The notes beneath the pieces were generated by a model. The model was given only the letters and a program-made list of their open reading frames with translations, searched no databases and was not told the origin of the DNA. DNA of 64,000 bases from Hyphomonadaceae bacterium UBA1849 (GTDB taxonomy: Bacteria > Pseudomonadota > Alphaproteobacteria > Caulobacterales > Hyphomonadaceae). Positions 24,905 to 33,889 of the stretch are shown here, piece after piece. The position numbers and the translations under genes are program-made. The stretch spans positions 1 through 64,000 of the forward strand of contig DDIN01000002.1 of the NCBI GenBank assembly GCA_002338565.1, in the 5' to 3' direction. The stretch's first letter is position 1. Every line of letters begins with the position of its first letter.

Positions 24905-25711
24905 ATGAGTGATTTTGAGAAAACCTTCGACGGCGACGAGCCAGTCCGCGTCAATAAATGGCTGGCCCAGTCCGGCGTATGTTCGCGCCGTGAAGCTGAA
25001 GGTCTCATCACATCTGGCACCGTCTTCATTGATGGCGAAAAGGTGGAAGATGCGGGGCGCAAAATCCTTCCCGGCCAGACACTGACGCTGAACCGAAAGG
25101 GCGCAGAAACGCTCTCGTCCAAGCGTACCATTATGCTGAACAAGCCGGTGGGTTTCGTGTCCGCCACACCGGAAGAGGATCAGATCCCTGCAATTCGCCT
25201 GCTGACCAATGAAAACCGCGTTGGCAAAGGCGCGCCGGTGCGCGGCAATGACAGTCTCGCGCCTGTCGGACGGCTTGATCAGGATTCACGTGGCCTCCTT
25301 GTTCTGTCTGATGACGGCACCGTGGCTAAAGGCGTGATCGGCCCTGATGCCGATCTTGAGAAAGAGTATATCGTCCGCATTCGCGGTAAGATCACGGGCA
25401 AAAAAATGGCTTTGCTCCGCGAAGGTCTGGAACTGGACGGGCGCAAGCTGAGGCCTGCGCGCGTGACAGGCATTGCCGACCAGACACTCCGCTTCGTTCT
25501 GCGCGAAGGACGTAACCGCCAGATCCGGCGTATGTGTGACCTTGTTGAACTGCGTGTCATTGATCTCGTCCGTGTGCGGATTGGTGCACTGAAACTGGGC
25601 GGTCTGAAAGAAGGTTGCTGGAAAGAGCTTCGATCACACGAAATTGAAGCCCTGCTTCGTAATCCGAGCCTAGAGGAGCTCAGAGGCAAAGGCCCTGAAA
25701 ACAAGCGCTGA
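24905..25711 (+). CDS. RsuA/RluF-family 23S rRNA pseudouridine synthase
   Basis: A 268-residue protein from the ATG at 24905; a TTG at 24866 would add an unlikely leader. An N-terminal S4 RNA-binding domain (RVNKWLAQSGVCSRREAEGLI) is followed by the catalytic domain with the nucleophilic Asp in VGRLDQDSRGLLVLSDDG. The later EGRNRQIRRMCDLVEL resembles RluF more than RluB or RluE, so U2604-type modification of 23S rRNA is possible, but the target base cannot be settled from sequence. It is 51 bases downstream of mutL and probably cotranscribed. Confidence 0.9.
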   Translation: MSDFEKTFDGDEPVRVNKWLAQSGVCSRREAEGLITSGTVFIDGEKVEDAGRKILPGQTLTLNRKGAETLSSKRTIMLNKPVGFVSATPEEDQIPAIRLLTNENRVGKGAPVRGNDSLAPVGRLDQDSRGLLVLSDDGTVAKGVIGPDADLEKEYIVRIRGKITGKKMALLREGLELDGRKLRPARVTGIADQTLRFVLREGRNRQIRRMCDLVELRVIDLVRVRIGALKLGGLKEGCWKELRSHEIEALLRNPSLEELRGKGPENKR

Positions 25712-25833
25712 TCGCGCCTGATGCAGAGGCAGTAAATTGCGCAGAACCCTGCGATATAAACAATTTGTAACCTTGATTATTATTGGTCAACGATATCAGA
25801 TTGCCCGGCTGATTTGATTTTCCGGGGGTAGCT

Positions 25834-28800
25834 ATGCGCTCATTTCTTATGTCGTCTCTTATTGGTTGCGCTGCATTTGCGCTGCCAGCAACCGCACAGA
25901 CGCAGGGGTATTACCAAACCCCGACCGCCAACGATAACGTTCTGATTTTTGCGAGCGAGGGTGACCTCTGGCAAACGAATGCGGCTGGTGGAACCGCCTT
26001 CCGCATGACGACGCACCCGGAAGCGGAAACCTCGCCAATGCTGTCTCCAGACGGGGCGTGGGTTGCGTTTCAGGCAAACTATGACGGGCCATCCGAGATT
26101 TACGTCATGCCGGTCGCCGGTGGTGCCCCGCGTCAGGTGACATTCGGTGGCGGCGGTGTCGCCCTGCGTGGCTGGACGCCGGATGGTGAGGTTCTTATCG
26201 CGAACCGCAACATTCCTGGCCCTGTGCAACGCATTCTGCAAACGGTTGATATCGATACGTTTGTCACGACGGATATTCCGCTGATGGAAGCCGATCAGGC
26301 TGTGTTCAACGAAGACGGCAGCACGATCTTCTTCACCCGCTATGGCCTTTCTATGTCCAGCGACAACGCCGTTCAGTATCGCGGCGGCGCGATGGCGCAG
26401 CTCTGGCGTTATGACATGGGCTCTGACGTTGAAGCGACACGTCTCGCCGCAGACCATGGCGCAGGCATGCGTCATCCGATGTACTGGAATGGCCGCGTCT
26501 ATTTCGTTTCCGACAAATCCGGCTCGGACAATATCTGGTCCATGAGCGAAACCGGCGACGATGTGAGTCAGGAAACCAGCTCTGAACGCTGGCTGATGCG
26601 CCAGCCTTATATGCATGACGGCGTGATTTATTATCACCGCGGCGCTGACATCTACAGCTATGATCTGACCTCTGGCGAGACCGCTCTGGTAAGCCTCGCT
26701 CTGATTGGCGATGGCGACTACCAACGCGAGCGCTGGCTGGATGATCCGCTGAACTATATGAGTTCTGCGCAAATCTCTCCTGAAGGCGATTCTGTCACGG
26801 TCACAGCGCGCGGTCATTTCGTGACGGCGCACCTGAATGACCGTCGCCGCATTGAATACACGCTGCCGGAAGGCACGCGTGCCCGTGATGCTGTCGTCAG
26901 CGGTGATGGCGAATGGATTTATGCCTGGGTTGGCAATGAAGAGCGTCAGGAATTCTGGCGCTTCCCTGTGGATGGCTCTGGCGAGGGCGAAGTCCGCTAT
27001 GCGAACCACGACGCATTTGCATGGGATATCGTGACAGTGCGTGACAGCGCGAACGTCGTCTTCCCGGACAAGGCGGGCCGCCTGATGCTGCTCGACCCTG
27101 AAGCGGGTACGATGACCGAAATCGATATGACCGACAGCAGCAATGACAATGCGTTCTCCGGTTTCAACTTCACATCTGATGGCCGCTATATGGCCTATGA
27201 AATCAGTGACGCGCGCGATATCGCACAGGTCGCTGTTTACGACTTTGAGACTGGCACGCGCACGGTTCTGACCGATGGTCGCTTCCCGTCTTACTCTCCG
27301 GCAATCGCGGAAGATGGCAGCTGGCTCTATTTCCTCTCCAGCCGCAATTATGATCCAAATCCGGGCTCTCCATGGGGTGACCGGAATATGGGCCCGGCCT
27401 TCAATGACCGCGATCTTGTCTATGCGCTTCAGCTTGATCCTGAGGCTGACTTCCCGTTCCAGCGTCCTGACGAACTGATGATGGAGGATGCGGACGCAGA
27501 CGAAGACACTGACGAGGACGAAGCAGACGAAGAGGCTGAAGACGAAGGCGTCGTCATCGATTTTGATGGTGCCGCGTCTCGTCTCTGGCAGGTGCCGGTC
27601 AGCGCGGGCAATTACTCCAATCTCTCCGTCACCGGAAAGCATCTCTACCTGATCGAGCGTTCCGGTCGTTCTGGCGCGATCAAACGTATCGAGCTGACAT
27701 ATGATGAGCCTGAGCTGGAAACCTATACCAGCGGTGTGATGGGCTATTCGCTTTCTGGCGACCGTTCGACCATTCTGGTGGCAAAGCGCGGCGATCAGCC
27801 GAGCTTCTTCCTCGTGGACGCAGGTCAGGGCTTCCCGACAGATACGGGCCCGGCGCAGGTCAATCTCTCTGACTGGAAACTGCGTATCAATCCCGATGAT
27901 GAGTGGGAGCAAATGGCGAATGACGCCTGGCGCCTCCACCGCGATTTTGCGTTCGATCCGAACCTTCGCGGTCTCGACTGGGAAACGGTCGGCGAGCAAT
28001 TCCTGCCTTACGCAGAACGCATCGGCCACCGCACAGAGCTGAATGATCTGATCTCCCAAATGTCTGCCGAGCTTGGTATTCTGCACAGCCAGATCCGTCA
28101 GGGCGATGTGCCGGAAGATGAAGAGAGCGGTGCGCCAGCCTTCCTTGGTGCGAGCTTTGCCCGCCATGCTGATGGCCTCGAAATCGTTGATCTTTACGAG
28201 CCGGAGCGTGACCTGCTCGATACGCTTGGTCCGCTGCAGCAGCCGGGCATGGACTTCCGTGAGGGCGATGTCATCACGGCGATTAACGGCACGGCGATCC
28301 GCACTGAAGCTGATCTCTCCCGCGCACTGGATCACCGCGCTGGCGAGCAGGTGCTTGTCACTTACGAGCGCAATGGCTCTGAGATGCGGGATATCGTAGA
28401 GCCGGTTTCCCGCCGCGGCCAAAGCGGCCTTTACTATCGTGACTGGGTTCAGACGAACCGAGACCGCGTTGCCGAAGCAAGCAATGGCGAGATCGGTTAT
28501 CTTCACCTGCGCGCAATGGGTAGCGGTGACGTTGCGAGCTTCGCCCGTGATTTCTACGAGCATTTCGACAAAGACGGCCTGATCATTGACGTGCGCGGCA
28601 ACCGTGGCGGCAATATCGATAGCTGGATAATCGGCACGCTTCTGCGTCAGGCCTGGGCCTTCTGGCAGAGCCCGCATGGCGGCCCGGCATACACCAACAT
28701 GCAGCAGGCTTTCCGTGGTCACCTCGTCGTTCTGATTGACGAGAACACCTATTCAGACGGTGAGAGCTTCTCTGCCGGTGTGAAAGCCCTCGACCTTGCG

Positions 28801-29112
28801 CCTCTGATCGGTACGCGTACGGCAGGTGCTGGTATCTGGCTGTCAGACCGAAACCGTCTCGTTGATGGCGGTCAGGCGCGTGTAGCAGAGTACGCCCAGT
28901 ATGGTCTGGATGGCCGCTGGCTCGTTGAAGGTTACGGCATCGGACCAGACATTGAGGTGGATACACCGCCGCTCGCGGCATATCGCGGCGAAGACCACCA
29001 GCTTGATGAAGCTCTGCGGTATCTGGAGCAGCAAATTGCGTCTGATCCAGTTCCGGAACTGTCTCCTCTGCCAATTCCGCCGGTTGGCACACACGGACGC
29101 GACGTCGACTAA
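25834..29112 (+). CDS. Exported tricorn-like serine protease (S41 family)
   Basis: A 1092-residue protein with a signal peptide (cleavage near ALPATA-QT). Residues about 30-640 are two beta-propellers with WD40/PD40-like blades such as SPDGAWVAFQANYDGPSEIYVMP. An acidic linker of nearly pure Asp/Glu lies at about 548-572. Then come the tricorn core domain, with the probable catalytic His751 in GILHSQI, a PDZ domain (about 790-870) and the S41 domain, with catalytic Ser974 and Asp975 in TYSDGESFSAG. Tricorn degrades oligopeptides; the signal peptide places this one in the periplasm. It has its own promoter region after a 122-base gap. The tight coupling of propeller and protease is the family norm. 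Confidence 0.93.
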   Translation: MRSFLMSSLIGCAAFALPATAQTQGYYQTPTANDNVLIFASEGDLWQTNAAGGTAFRMTTHPEAETSPMLSPDGAWVAFQANYDGPSEIYVMPVAGGAPRQVTFGGGGVALRGWTPDGEVLIANRNIPGPVQRILQTVDIDTFVTTDIPLMEADQAVFNEDGSTIFFTRYGLSMSSDNAVQYRGGAMAQLWRYDMGSDVEATRLAADHGAGMRHPMYWNGRVYFVSDKSGSDNIWSMSETGDDVSQETSSERWLMRQPYMHDGVIYYHRGADIYSYDLTSGETALVSLALIGDGDYQRERWLDDPLNYMSSAQISPEGDSVTVTARGHFVTAHLNDRRRIEYTLPEGTRARDAVVSGDGEWIYAWVGNEERQEFWRFPVDGSGEGEVRYANHDAFAWDIVTVRDSANVVFPDKAGRLMLLDPEAGTMTEIDMTDSSNDNAFSGFNFTSDGRYMAYEISDARDIAQVAVYDFETGTRTVLTDGRFPSYSPAIAEDGSWLYFLSSRNYDPNPGSPWGDRNMGPAFNDRDLVYALQLDPEADFPFQRPDELMMEDADADEDTDEDEADEEAEDEGVVIDFDGAASRLWQVPVSAGNYSNLSVTGKHLYLIERSGRSGAIKRIELTYDEPELETYTSGVMGYSLSGDRSTILVAKRGDQPSFFLVDAGQGFPTDTGPAQVNLSDWKLRINPDDEWEQMANDAWRLHRDFAFDPNLRGLDWETVGEQFLPYAERIGHRTELNDLISQMSAELGILHSQIRQGDVPEDEESGAPAFLGASFARHADGLEIVDLYEPERDLLDTLGPLQQPGMDFREGDVITAINGTAIRTEADLSRALDHRAGEQVLVTYERNGSEMRDIVEPVSRRGQSGLYYRDWVQTNRDRVAEASNGEIGYLHLRAMGSGDVASFARDFYEHFDKDGLIIDVRGNRGGNIDSWIIGTLLRQAWAFWQSPHGGPAYTNMQQAFRGHLVVLIDENTYSDGESFSAGVKALDLAPLIGTRTAGAGIWLSDRNRLVDGGQARVAEYAQYGLDGRWLVEGYGIGPDIEVDTPPLAAYRGEDHQLDEALRYLEQQIASDPVPELSPLPIPPVGTHGRDVD

Positions 29113-29136
29113 ACGTCTCTCCGAACTCTGATCGTG

Positions 29137-29164
29137 AGCGGGTTCTGCCAGTGCAGAATCCGCT
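29137..29164 (+). terminator. Stem-loop after the tricorn-like gene
   Basis: A 12-bp stem with one G-U pair (29137-29148 with 29053+100 to 29164) closes a CAGT tetraloop; the arms are AGCGGGTTCTGC and GCAGAATCCGCT. Only a weak T-tract follows, so termination strength is uncertain. Confidence 0.6.
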
Positions 29165-29197
29165 TGCTATTACCCTGATCGCGCATAGCTTCAGACT

Positions 29198-30214
29198 ATG
29201 ACCGAAGAAACTGATCAGGATCACCGCACTGACGACGATATCCGTCACGGCTTGCTTTACAGCCGTGTTCTGGATGGTCATGGCGGTGCGCACGAAGTCC
29301 ATTGGCAGGAAGCCTGCGACTGGCAGCCGGAAAAGCCCGGTGAAGTGCTCTGGATCCATCTGGACCGGTCCGCAGAAGGTATTCGCGAATGGCTGATGAG
29401 CCAGATTGGCCTGCCTGAAGCCACCGCTGATCTTATGGTGTCTCATGAAACCCATCCTCGTGCGTTTCAGGAAGAGGGCGCGCTGATCGCCGTTCTGCGC
29501 GGTATCAATTTTAACCCCGGTGCAAAGCCGGAGGATATGATTTCCATGCAGCTCTGGGCCGATGAGCATCGTGTGATCACGCTGCGCAGACGCCGTCTGC
29601 AGTCTCCGCGCGATGTGATGAAGCAGCTCGATGCGGGCAATGGCCCGAAAACCGCTGGCGGGCTTGTTACCGAAATTATCGAGCAACTTGTTGCGCGGAT
29701 GAACAGAGCCATCCTCGATATGAATGATAAGCTCGACCATCTTGAGCAGATCGATTTCACCAAGGAACACGAGACCGCGCTGGACGATATCGCGGTCATT
29801 CGCAGGAACTGTCTGTCACTCAAGCGGCATATGTCACCGCAACATGAGGCTTTGTCCGCGATTGGCCGTGATGCGCCGAAATGGTTCAGCGATATGAACC
29901 GCCGCGATGTGCGCGAAGTGATTGCGCGCCTGCATCGTTATCTTGGTGATCTGGACGTTTCTAAAGAGAGCGCCATCCTTATTCAGGATGATATTGATAG
30001 CCGCGCGGCGAGCCAGTCGAACAAGACCATGTATCTTCTGTCCATTGTCGCCGCGATCTTCCTGCCGATGGGCTTTCTGACAGGGCTATTGGGCATCAAT
30101 GTCGGCGGCATGCCGGGGGTTGATAACGCCAATGCGTTTATGATCACCGTGATCGCGCTGGTCGCCATTATGCTGCTGCAGCTCTGGGTCTTCCGCAAAC
30201 TGAAGTGGCTTTAA
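29198..30214 (+). CDS. zntB: ZntB-type zinc transporter (CorA superfamily)
   Basis: A 338-residue CorA-superfamily channel. The cytoplasmic domain (1-270) ends in a long helix, followed by two membrane helices (about 280-302 and 312-332). The signature between them is GINVGGMPG, the GIN form with the following GG-PG typical of ZntB, instead of the GMN of Mg-transporting CorA. ZntB acts as a pentamer in the inner membrane and moves zinc, coupled to protons. Its stop codon shares TTAA with the convergent rnhB. Confidence 0.9.
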   Translation: MTEETDQDHRTDDDIRHGLLYSRVLDGHGGAHEVHWQEACDWQPEKPGEVLWIHLDRSAEGIREWLMSQIGLPEATADLMVSHETHPRAFQEEGALIAVLRGINFNPGAKPEDMISMQLWADEHRVITLRRRRLQSPRDVMKQLDAGNGPKTAGGLVTEIIEQLVARMNRAILDMNDKLDHLEQIDFTKEHETALDDIAVIRRNCLSLKRHMSPQHEALSAIGRDAPKWFSDMNRRDVREVIARLHRYLGDLDVSKESAILIQDDIDSRAASQSNKTMYLLSIVAAIFLPMGFLTGLLGINVGGMPGVDNANAFMITVIALVAIMLLQLWVFRKLKWL

Positions 30215-30795
30215 GCAAAACGCCGCGCCGCCAGTGAAACCGGTTTGAAACTCATACGATGAACGGCGCAGGGGCCAAGCGTTGCGAGGGCCTCTGAATG
30301 GGCTTTCACGCCATAGCCTTTGTGCTTTGCAAAGCCATAGCCAGGATAGGTTTCGTCCAGCTCAACCATCAGCCTGTCGCGTGCGTTCTTGGCCAGAATG
30401 GACGCGGCAGAAATCTCGGCAATTTTACCGTCACCTTTGATAATCGCTTCGGCAGGGCAAGGCAGGCCTTGCGGCAGGTCATTACCGTCAATCTGGATGA
30501 AATCAGGCGTGATGCCGGTGTCTTCAATGGCGCGGCGCCAGGCGAGATGGGTCGCCTGGCGGATGTTCAACTCGTCTATTTCCTGTGGGCTGGCCCAGCC
30601 AAGTCCGAACGCCAGCGCCTTCTCACGTATCTCGGCTTCGAGGGCGACGCGCTTTTTCTCGGTGAGCTTCTTTGAATCGTTGAGGCCTGTAATCGGGCGA
30701 TCCGGATGCAGGATCACAGCCGCTGCAGTAACAGGTCCGGCCCATGGGCCGCGGCCTGCTTCATCGACTCCGCAAAGAAGGTGTGATTTCGTCAT
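30211..30795 (-). CDS. rnhB: Ribonuclease HII
   Basis: A 194-residue RNase HII. The catalytic Asp11-Glu12 pair is in CGVDEAGRGPWAGPV; the third acidic residue is the Asp of QIDGNDLP, and the fourth lies in ASILAKNARDRLM. It removes ribonucleotides and RNA primers from DNA in the cytoplasm. The stop overlaps the zntB stop by four bases on the opposite strand. The start lies about 36 bases from the divergent oxidoreductase gene, so the two share one short promoter region. Confidence 0.96.
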   Translation of the reverse strand: MTKSHLLCGVDEAGRGPWAGPVTAAAVILHPDRPITGLNDSKKLTEKKRVALEAEIREKALAFGLGWASPQEIDELNIRQATHLAWRRAIEDTGITPDFIQIDGNDLPQGLPCPAEAIIKGDGKIAEISAASILAKNARDRLMVELDETYPGYGFAKHKGYGVKAHSEALATLGPCAVHRMSFKPVSLAARRFA

Positions 30796-30830
30796 GCCGA
30801 AATAAAGACGTGAGTCCCGGAGGTATTCAA

Positions 30831-31805
30831 ATGGTGCAAGCCCGCGCAGTACGAGTTCATGAAAATGGTGGCCCTGAAGTTCTGAAGCTGGAGGATGTGG
30901 ACGTCCGCGCGCCGGGCGCGGGTGAGGTGCTGATCCGGCAGACTGCCATCGGGCTGAACTTCATTGATACCTATATCCGTACAGGGCTGTACCCGACCAA
31001 ACTGCCTGTAACGCCGGGCTTTGAGGGTGCTGGCGTGATCGAATCCGTAGGCGAGGGCGTTGAAGGCCTGAGCGTTGGTGACCGTGTGGCCTATCCGACA
31101 ATCACGGGCGCCTATGCGACCCATGTGTGTGACGTTGCTTCTAAAGTTGTTGCTATTCCTGAGGGTGTGGCGGACGAAGATGCAGCTGCGCTGATGATGA
31201 AGGGGATGACGGCGTGGATGCTGTTGTTTGAGATCAAACGCGTCATGCCGGGTGATACGCTGCTAGTATGGGCTGCGGCGGGCGGCGTTGGATCGATTGT
31301 TGTGCGCTGGGCAAAGGCTCTGGGCGCAAATGTCATCGGCGTTGTGTCTACCGAAGAGAAAGCGGCGCGCGTCCGTGAAAATGGCGCAGACCATGTGCTT
31401 CTTCAGTCGGCTGATATTCCTGCCGAGGTGAAAGCGCTGACCGGCGGCAAAGGCGTCGACATCTCGATCGATGGCGTCGGTAAGGACAGCGCCATGGCGA
31501 GCCTGAAATCCCTGCGTCCGCGCGGCCTGTTCATCACATATGGCAATGCGTCCGGGCCAGTTGATCCGATCCCGCCGGCGCTTCTCAATCAGCGCGGATC
31601 ACTGATGATGACGCGTCCGGGCCTGTTCCACTTCATCAACACGCCGGAAAGCCTTGCGCGCGCTGCCAATGCGGTGTTCGGCGCGCTGAAAGTCGGTGCG
31701 ATCAAAGCCGATATCGGCCAGCGCTATAAGCTGGAAGATATCGCGCAGGCGCATATTGATCTGGAGAGCCGTAAAACGGTCGGCTCGACGATTATTCAGC
31801 CTTAA
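30831..31805 (+). CDS. NADPH:quinone oxidoreductase (zeta-crystallin type, MDR)
   Basis: A 324-residue medium-chain dehydrogenase without zinc ligands. The start at 30831 has a CGGAGG site. The N-terminal MVQARAVRVHENGGPEVL, GLNFIDTYIRTGLYP and GFEGAGVIESVGEGV are typical of QOR. The Rossmann motif is AAAGGVGSIVVRWAK and the C-terminal ends with AHIDLESRKTVGSTIIQP. It should reduce quinones or enones with NADPH in the cytoplasm. The stop overlaps that of the convergent M23 peptidase by four bases (TTAA). Confidence 0.93.
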   Translation: MVQARAVRVHENGGPEVLKLEDVDVRAPGAGEVLIRQTAIGLNFIDTYIRTGLYPTKLPVTPGFEGAGVIESVGEGVEGLSVGDRVAYPTITGAYATHVCDVASKVVAIPEGVADEDAAALMMKGMTAWMLLFEIKRVMPGDTLLVWAAAGGVGSIVVRWAKALGANVIGVVSTEEKAARVRENGADHVLLQSADIPAEVKALTGGKGVDISIDGVGKDSAMASLKSLRPRGLFITYGNASGPVDPIPPALLNQRGSLMMTRPGLFHFINTPESLARAANAVFGALKVGAIKADIGQRYKLEDIAQAHIDLESRKTVGSTIIQP

Positions 31806-32704
31806 TAGCCAATTTCGAGCAGCAGGGCCGGGTCGATATAGAAATCACCGCCGCGGTCATCGCTGGCGGTGTTGCGCCATTTGACAGACCAGTGCAGGTG
31901 CGGGCCCGTTGTGCGGCCCGTATTGCCGGTGAGCGCAATTTGCTCGCCAGCTTCGACGCGTTGGCCGGCTTCGACCTGAACTTCGCTCAGATGCATGAAG
32001 ACAGAGACAAGCCCCTGACCATGGTCAAGGAAGATCGCGCCGCCTTCATAATAGAGGTCGCCATCTGCCAGTGTGATCACACCATCAGCCGGCGCGACGA
32101 CAGGTGTGCCGACAGGGGTCGCGATGTCATAGCCGCGGTGGACTGAGACGCTGTCACACGCTTCGCCCGTGACGGCAGAAACGCCGGTATAGCGGCGTGT
32201 CGGGCCAAACGGAGATGACATTGGCCCTTCGGATGGGCGCGTGACACCATTCCAGATGCCTGCGCCTTCATTGAATTCCTGAAACGCAGCCTGTTTCTTC
32301 ACCCAGCTACGGCCCGCATGGTCGATCTGTTCCTGGGTCCGCGCATCAACGCGGTCACAGTCGAGGCCCTCAAGAACGCGGAAATCATCATCGCGTGTTG
32401 CGAGGGTCAGGCTTTCGGTGAAGCGTTCGCCATTGCTGGTGAAACGCAGCGTGACGTCGGTTTCTGCATGGTGTGCGAGGCCAACACTGGCGCGGCCATC
32501 TGCATCAAACACGGCAACTGCGCCGCCATTCATATAGACCGTCGTGCCCGGTTCGCCGGTGCAGAGCAGAAGTCCGCCCTGCTGGATGGCGCCTGCATTA
32601 CAGGTCGGCGTTATCGTCTCCTGCGCCGAGGCCGTGACAGCGTTTCCACCTTCAGGAGAGGTGGCGAGGATAGCGAGAATTGGCAGGGCAATCAGGCGCA
32701 GCAT
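31802..32704 (-). CDS. Exported M23 (LytM-type) metallopeptidase
   Basis: A 300-residue protein with a signal peptide of about 27 residues (ends near VTASAQE). The C-terminal LytM domain has zinc ligands His189 and Asp193 (HRGYD) and the HxH pair His269/His271 (GPHLHW), all intact. The middle (about 30-140) contains a small beta domain and a Cys-Asp-Arg helix. Enzymes of this kind cut peptide cross-links in peptidoglycan in the periplasm or act as endopeptidases in envelope remodelling. It forms a minus-strand run with the DUF2093 gene and pgsA. Confidence 0.92.
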   Translation of the reverse strand: MLRLIALPILAILATSPEGGNAVTASAQETITPTCNAGAIQQGGLLLCTGEPGTTVYMNGGAVAVFDADGRASVGLAHHAETDVTLRFTSNGERFTESLTLATRDDDFRVLEGLDCDRVDARTQEQIDHAGRSWVKKQAAFQEFNEGAGIWNGVTRPSEGPMSSPFGPTRRYTGVSAVTGEACDSVSVHRGYDIATPVGTPVVAPADGVITLADGDLYYEGGAIFLDHGQGLVSVFMHLSEVQVEAGQRVEAGEQIALTGNTGRTTGPHLHWSVKWRNTASDDRGGDFYIDPALLLEIGY

Positions 32705-32709
32705 TCAAA

Positions 32710-32928
32710 TCAACCTTCGTCTTGTTTCGTCACCATAGCCTGATTTGCGGCAGCCGCATCGGCATAAGGTTGCTGCAGATCAATGCTCCAATAGCGAAGC
32801 TCTGTCAGCGGGATCTGCTTGCCCGTAACAGCGCAGACGACGAAGTCGCCTTTTTCAACAATGTTGAAGGTCGCGTCGGTGTATCGGAGTTTAGCCTCAC
32901 CCGGGAGGCGCGGAGTTTGATTTAGCAT
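32710..32928 (-). CDS. DUF2093 small protein
   Basis: A 72-residue protein matching the DUF2093 pattern: KLRYTDATFNIVEKGDFV, then CAVTGKQIPLTELRYWS and QQPYADAAAA. The two half-motifs make a small beta-rich domain with a single conserved CAVTG. The function is unknown; the family is restricted mainly to alphaproteobacteria. It lies five bases upstream of the M23 peptidase gene and 14 bases downstream of pgsA, so the three genes are likely one operon. Confidence 0.88.
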   Translation of the reverse strand: MLNQTPRLPGEAKLRYTDATFNIVEKGDFVVCAVTGKQIPLTELRYWSIDLQQPYADAAAANQAMVTKQDEG

Positions 32929-32942
32929 AGCGATAGTATGAC

Positions 32943-33728
32943 CTAGTTCGTGTCGGTGTTGAAGGTGTCTTGCGCAGTCGTGTCGGCGCCGGGGGCGGGT
33001 GTGTTGTCCTCAGCTTCCGGCTTTTTGAACCGGAGGAAGATAATACCGGCGATATAAACCACGCCGGTGTAAGCAGAGAGCGAAGCCGTTGCCCACAAAA
33101 CCACAGTCCAGATGGACAGGTAATTGGAAAGAAACGGATCGGGCGTTTCCGCGAGTGCCATCAGAAGCAGGAAAACGGCGATCAGGATCATCTCGATAAA
33201 GGTCTTCATCTTCGCGACGAAGTTCACCCTTATGGCATCTGCGCCAAGCCCGACAAAGCGAAGCACGGTAATAAGCACATCGCGGCCGACAATCACCAGA
33301 ACCGGCAGGGCGATCGGCCATGGCCAGCCGCTTGTCCATGCGAGTGTGAGCAATGGAATGCCGACAAAGATCTTGTCCGCAATCGGGTCCAGCAGGCGGC
33401 CGAACTTGCTTTCTACGCCCCATCGACGCGCCAGAAATCCGTCGAAGAAATCGGTGATCGCGGACAGCGCGAAAATCACAAACGCCACATGGCCCCAGAA
33501 GGTGCGGAAATTGGAAATCATCTCCTGATGTATGAGGCGGGTTTCCATATCCACGCGCGGAGAGCTGACAATCTCTAAGAGGCTCGCTTCTTTTCCAGCC
33601 ACCATGAAGATGATGTACGCCACCACCACGCCCAGGACGCATCGCATCAGGGTGAGGGCATTAGGAAGCCAGAAGAGAGGGTGTCTGCGCATGGCTTCTA
33701 AGTAGGCCCGATTGGGTTTCGCGAACAT
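32943..33728 (-). CDS. pgsA: CDP-diacylglycerol-glycerol-3-phosphate 3-phosphatidyltransferase
   Basis: A 261-residue integral membrane CDP-alcohol phosphotransferase. The full signature D-G-x2-A-R-x8-G-x3-D-x3-D is present as FDGFLARR then GRLLDPIADK (about residues 95-120). Five to six membrane helices surround it. The start NAL-T-MRC after the N-terminal tail is typical of PgsA. It makes phosphatidylglycerophosphate, the first step to phosphatidylglycerol and cardiolipin, in the inner membrane. It carries an extra C-terminal tail rich in Asp, Thr and Ala and an insertion of about 25 residues after helix 1. Upstream gene of the pgsA-DUF2093-M23 run. Confidence 0.93.
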   Translation of the reverse strand: MFAKPNRAYLEAMRRHPLFWLPNALTLMRCVLGVVVAYIIFMVAGKEASLLEIVSSPRVDMETRLIHQEMISNFRTFWGHVAFVIFALSAITDFFDGFLARRWGVESKFGRLLDPIADKIFVGIPLLTLAWTSGWPWPIALPVLVIVGRDVLITVLRFVGLGADAIRVNFVAKMKTFIEMILIAVFLLLMALAETPDPFLSNYLSIWTVVLWATASLSAYTGVVYIAGIIFLRFKKPEAEDNTPAPGADTTAQDTFNTDTN

Positions 33729-33889
33729 AGCTGATCGCAGATTTTTTTAGGTTTCTTCCGGTGCCGCCCGCGTTTGGTCCCGTAATTGGCTTCAAAACTT
33801 TTTTACTGGTTTGCCGACGCGCAATGCTGCACCCTGTCAGCTCAATGCATTGAATGAGGCGCTGGCCGATGCCAGCCCGTGGAGGACTT

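Noticed and set aside
25840..28722. A 960-codon open frame antisense to the tricorn-like gene
   Set aside because: The plus-strand protein has a signal peptide and all tricorn/S41 motifs. The antisense frame shows no family, no ribosome site and a composition expected of a codon-bias shadow.
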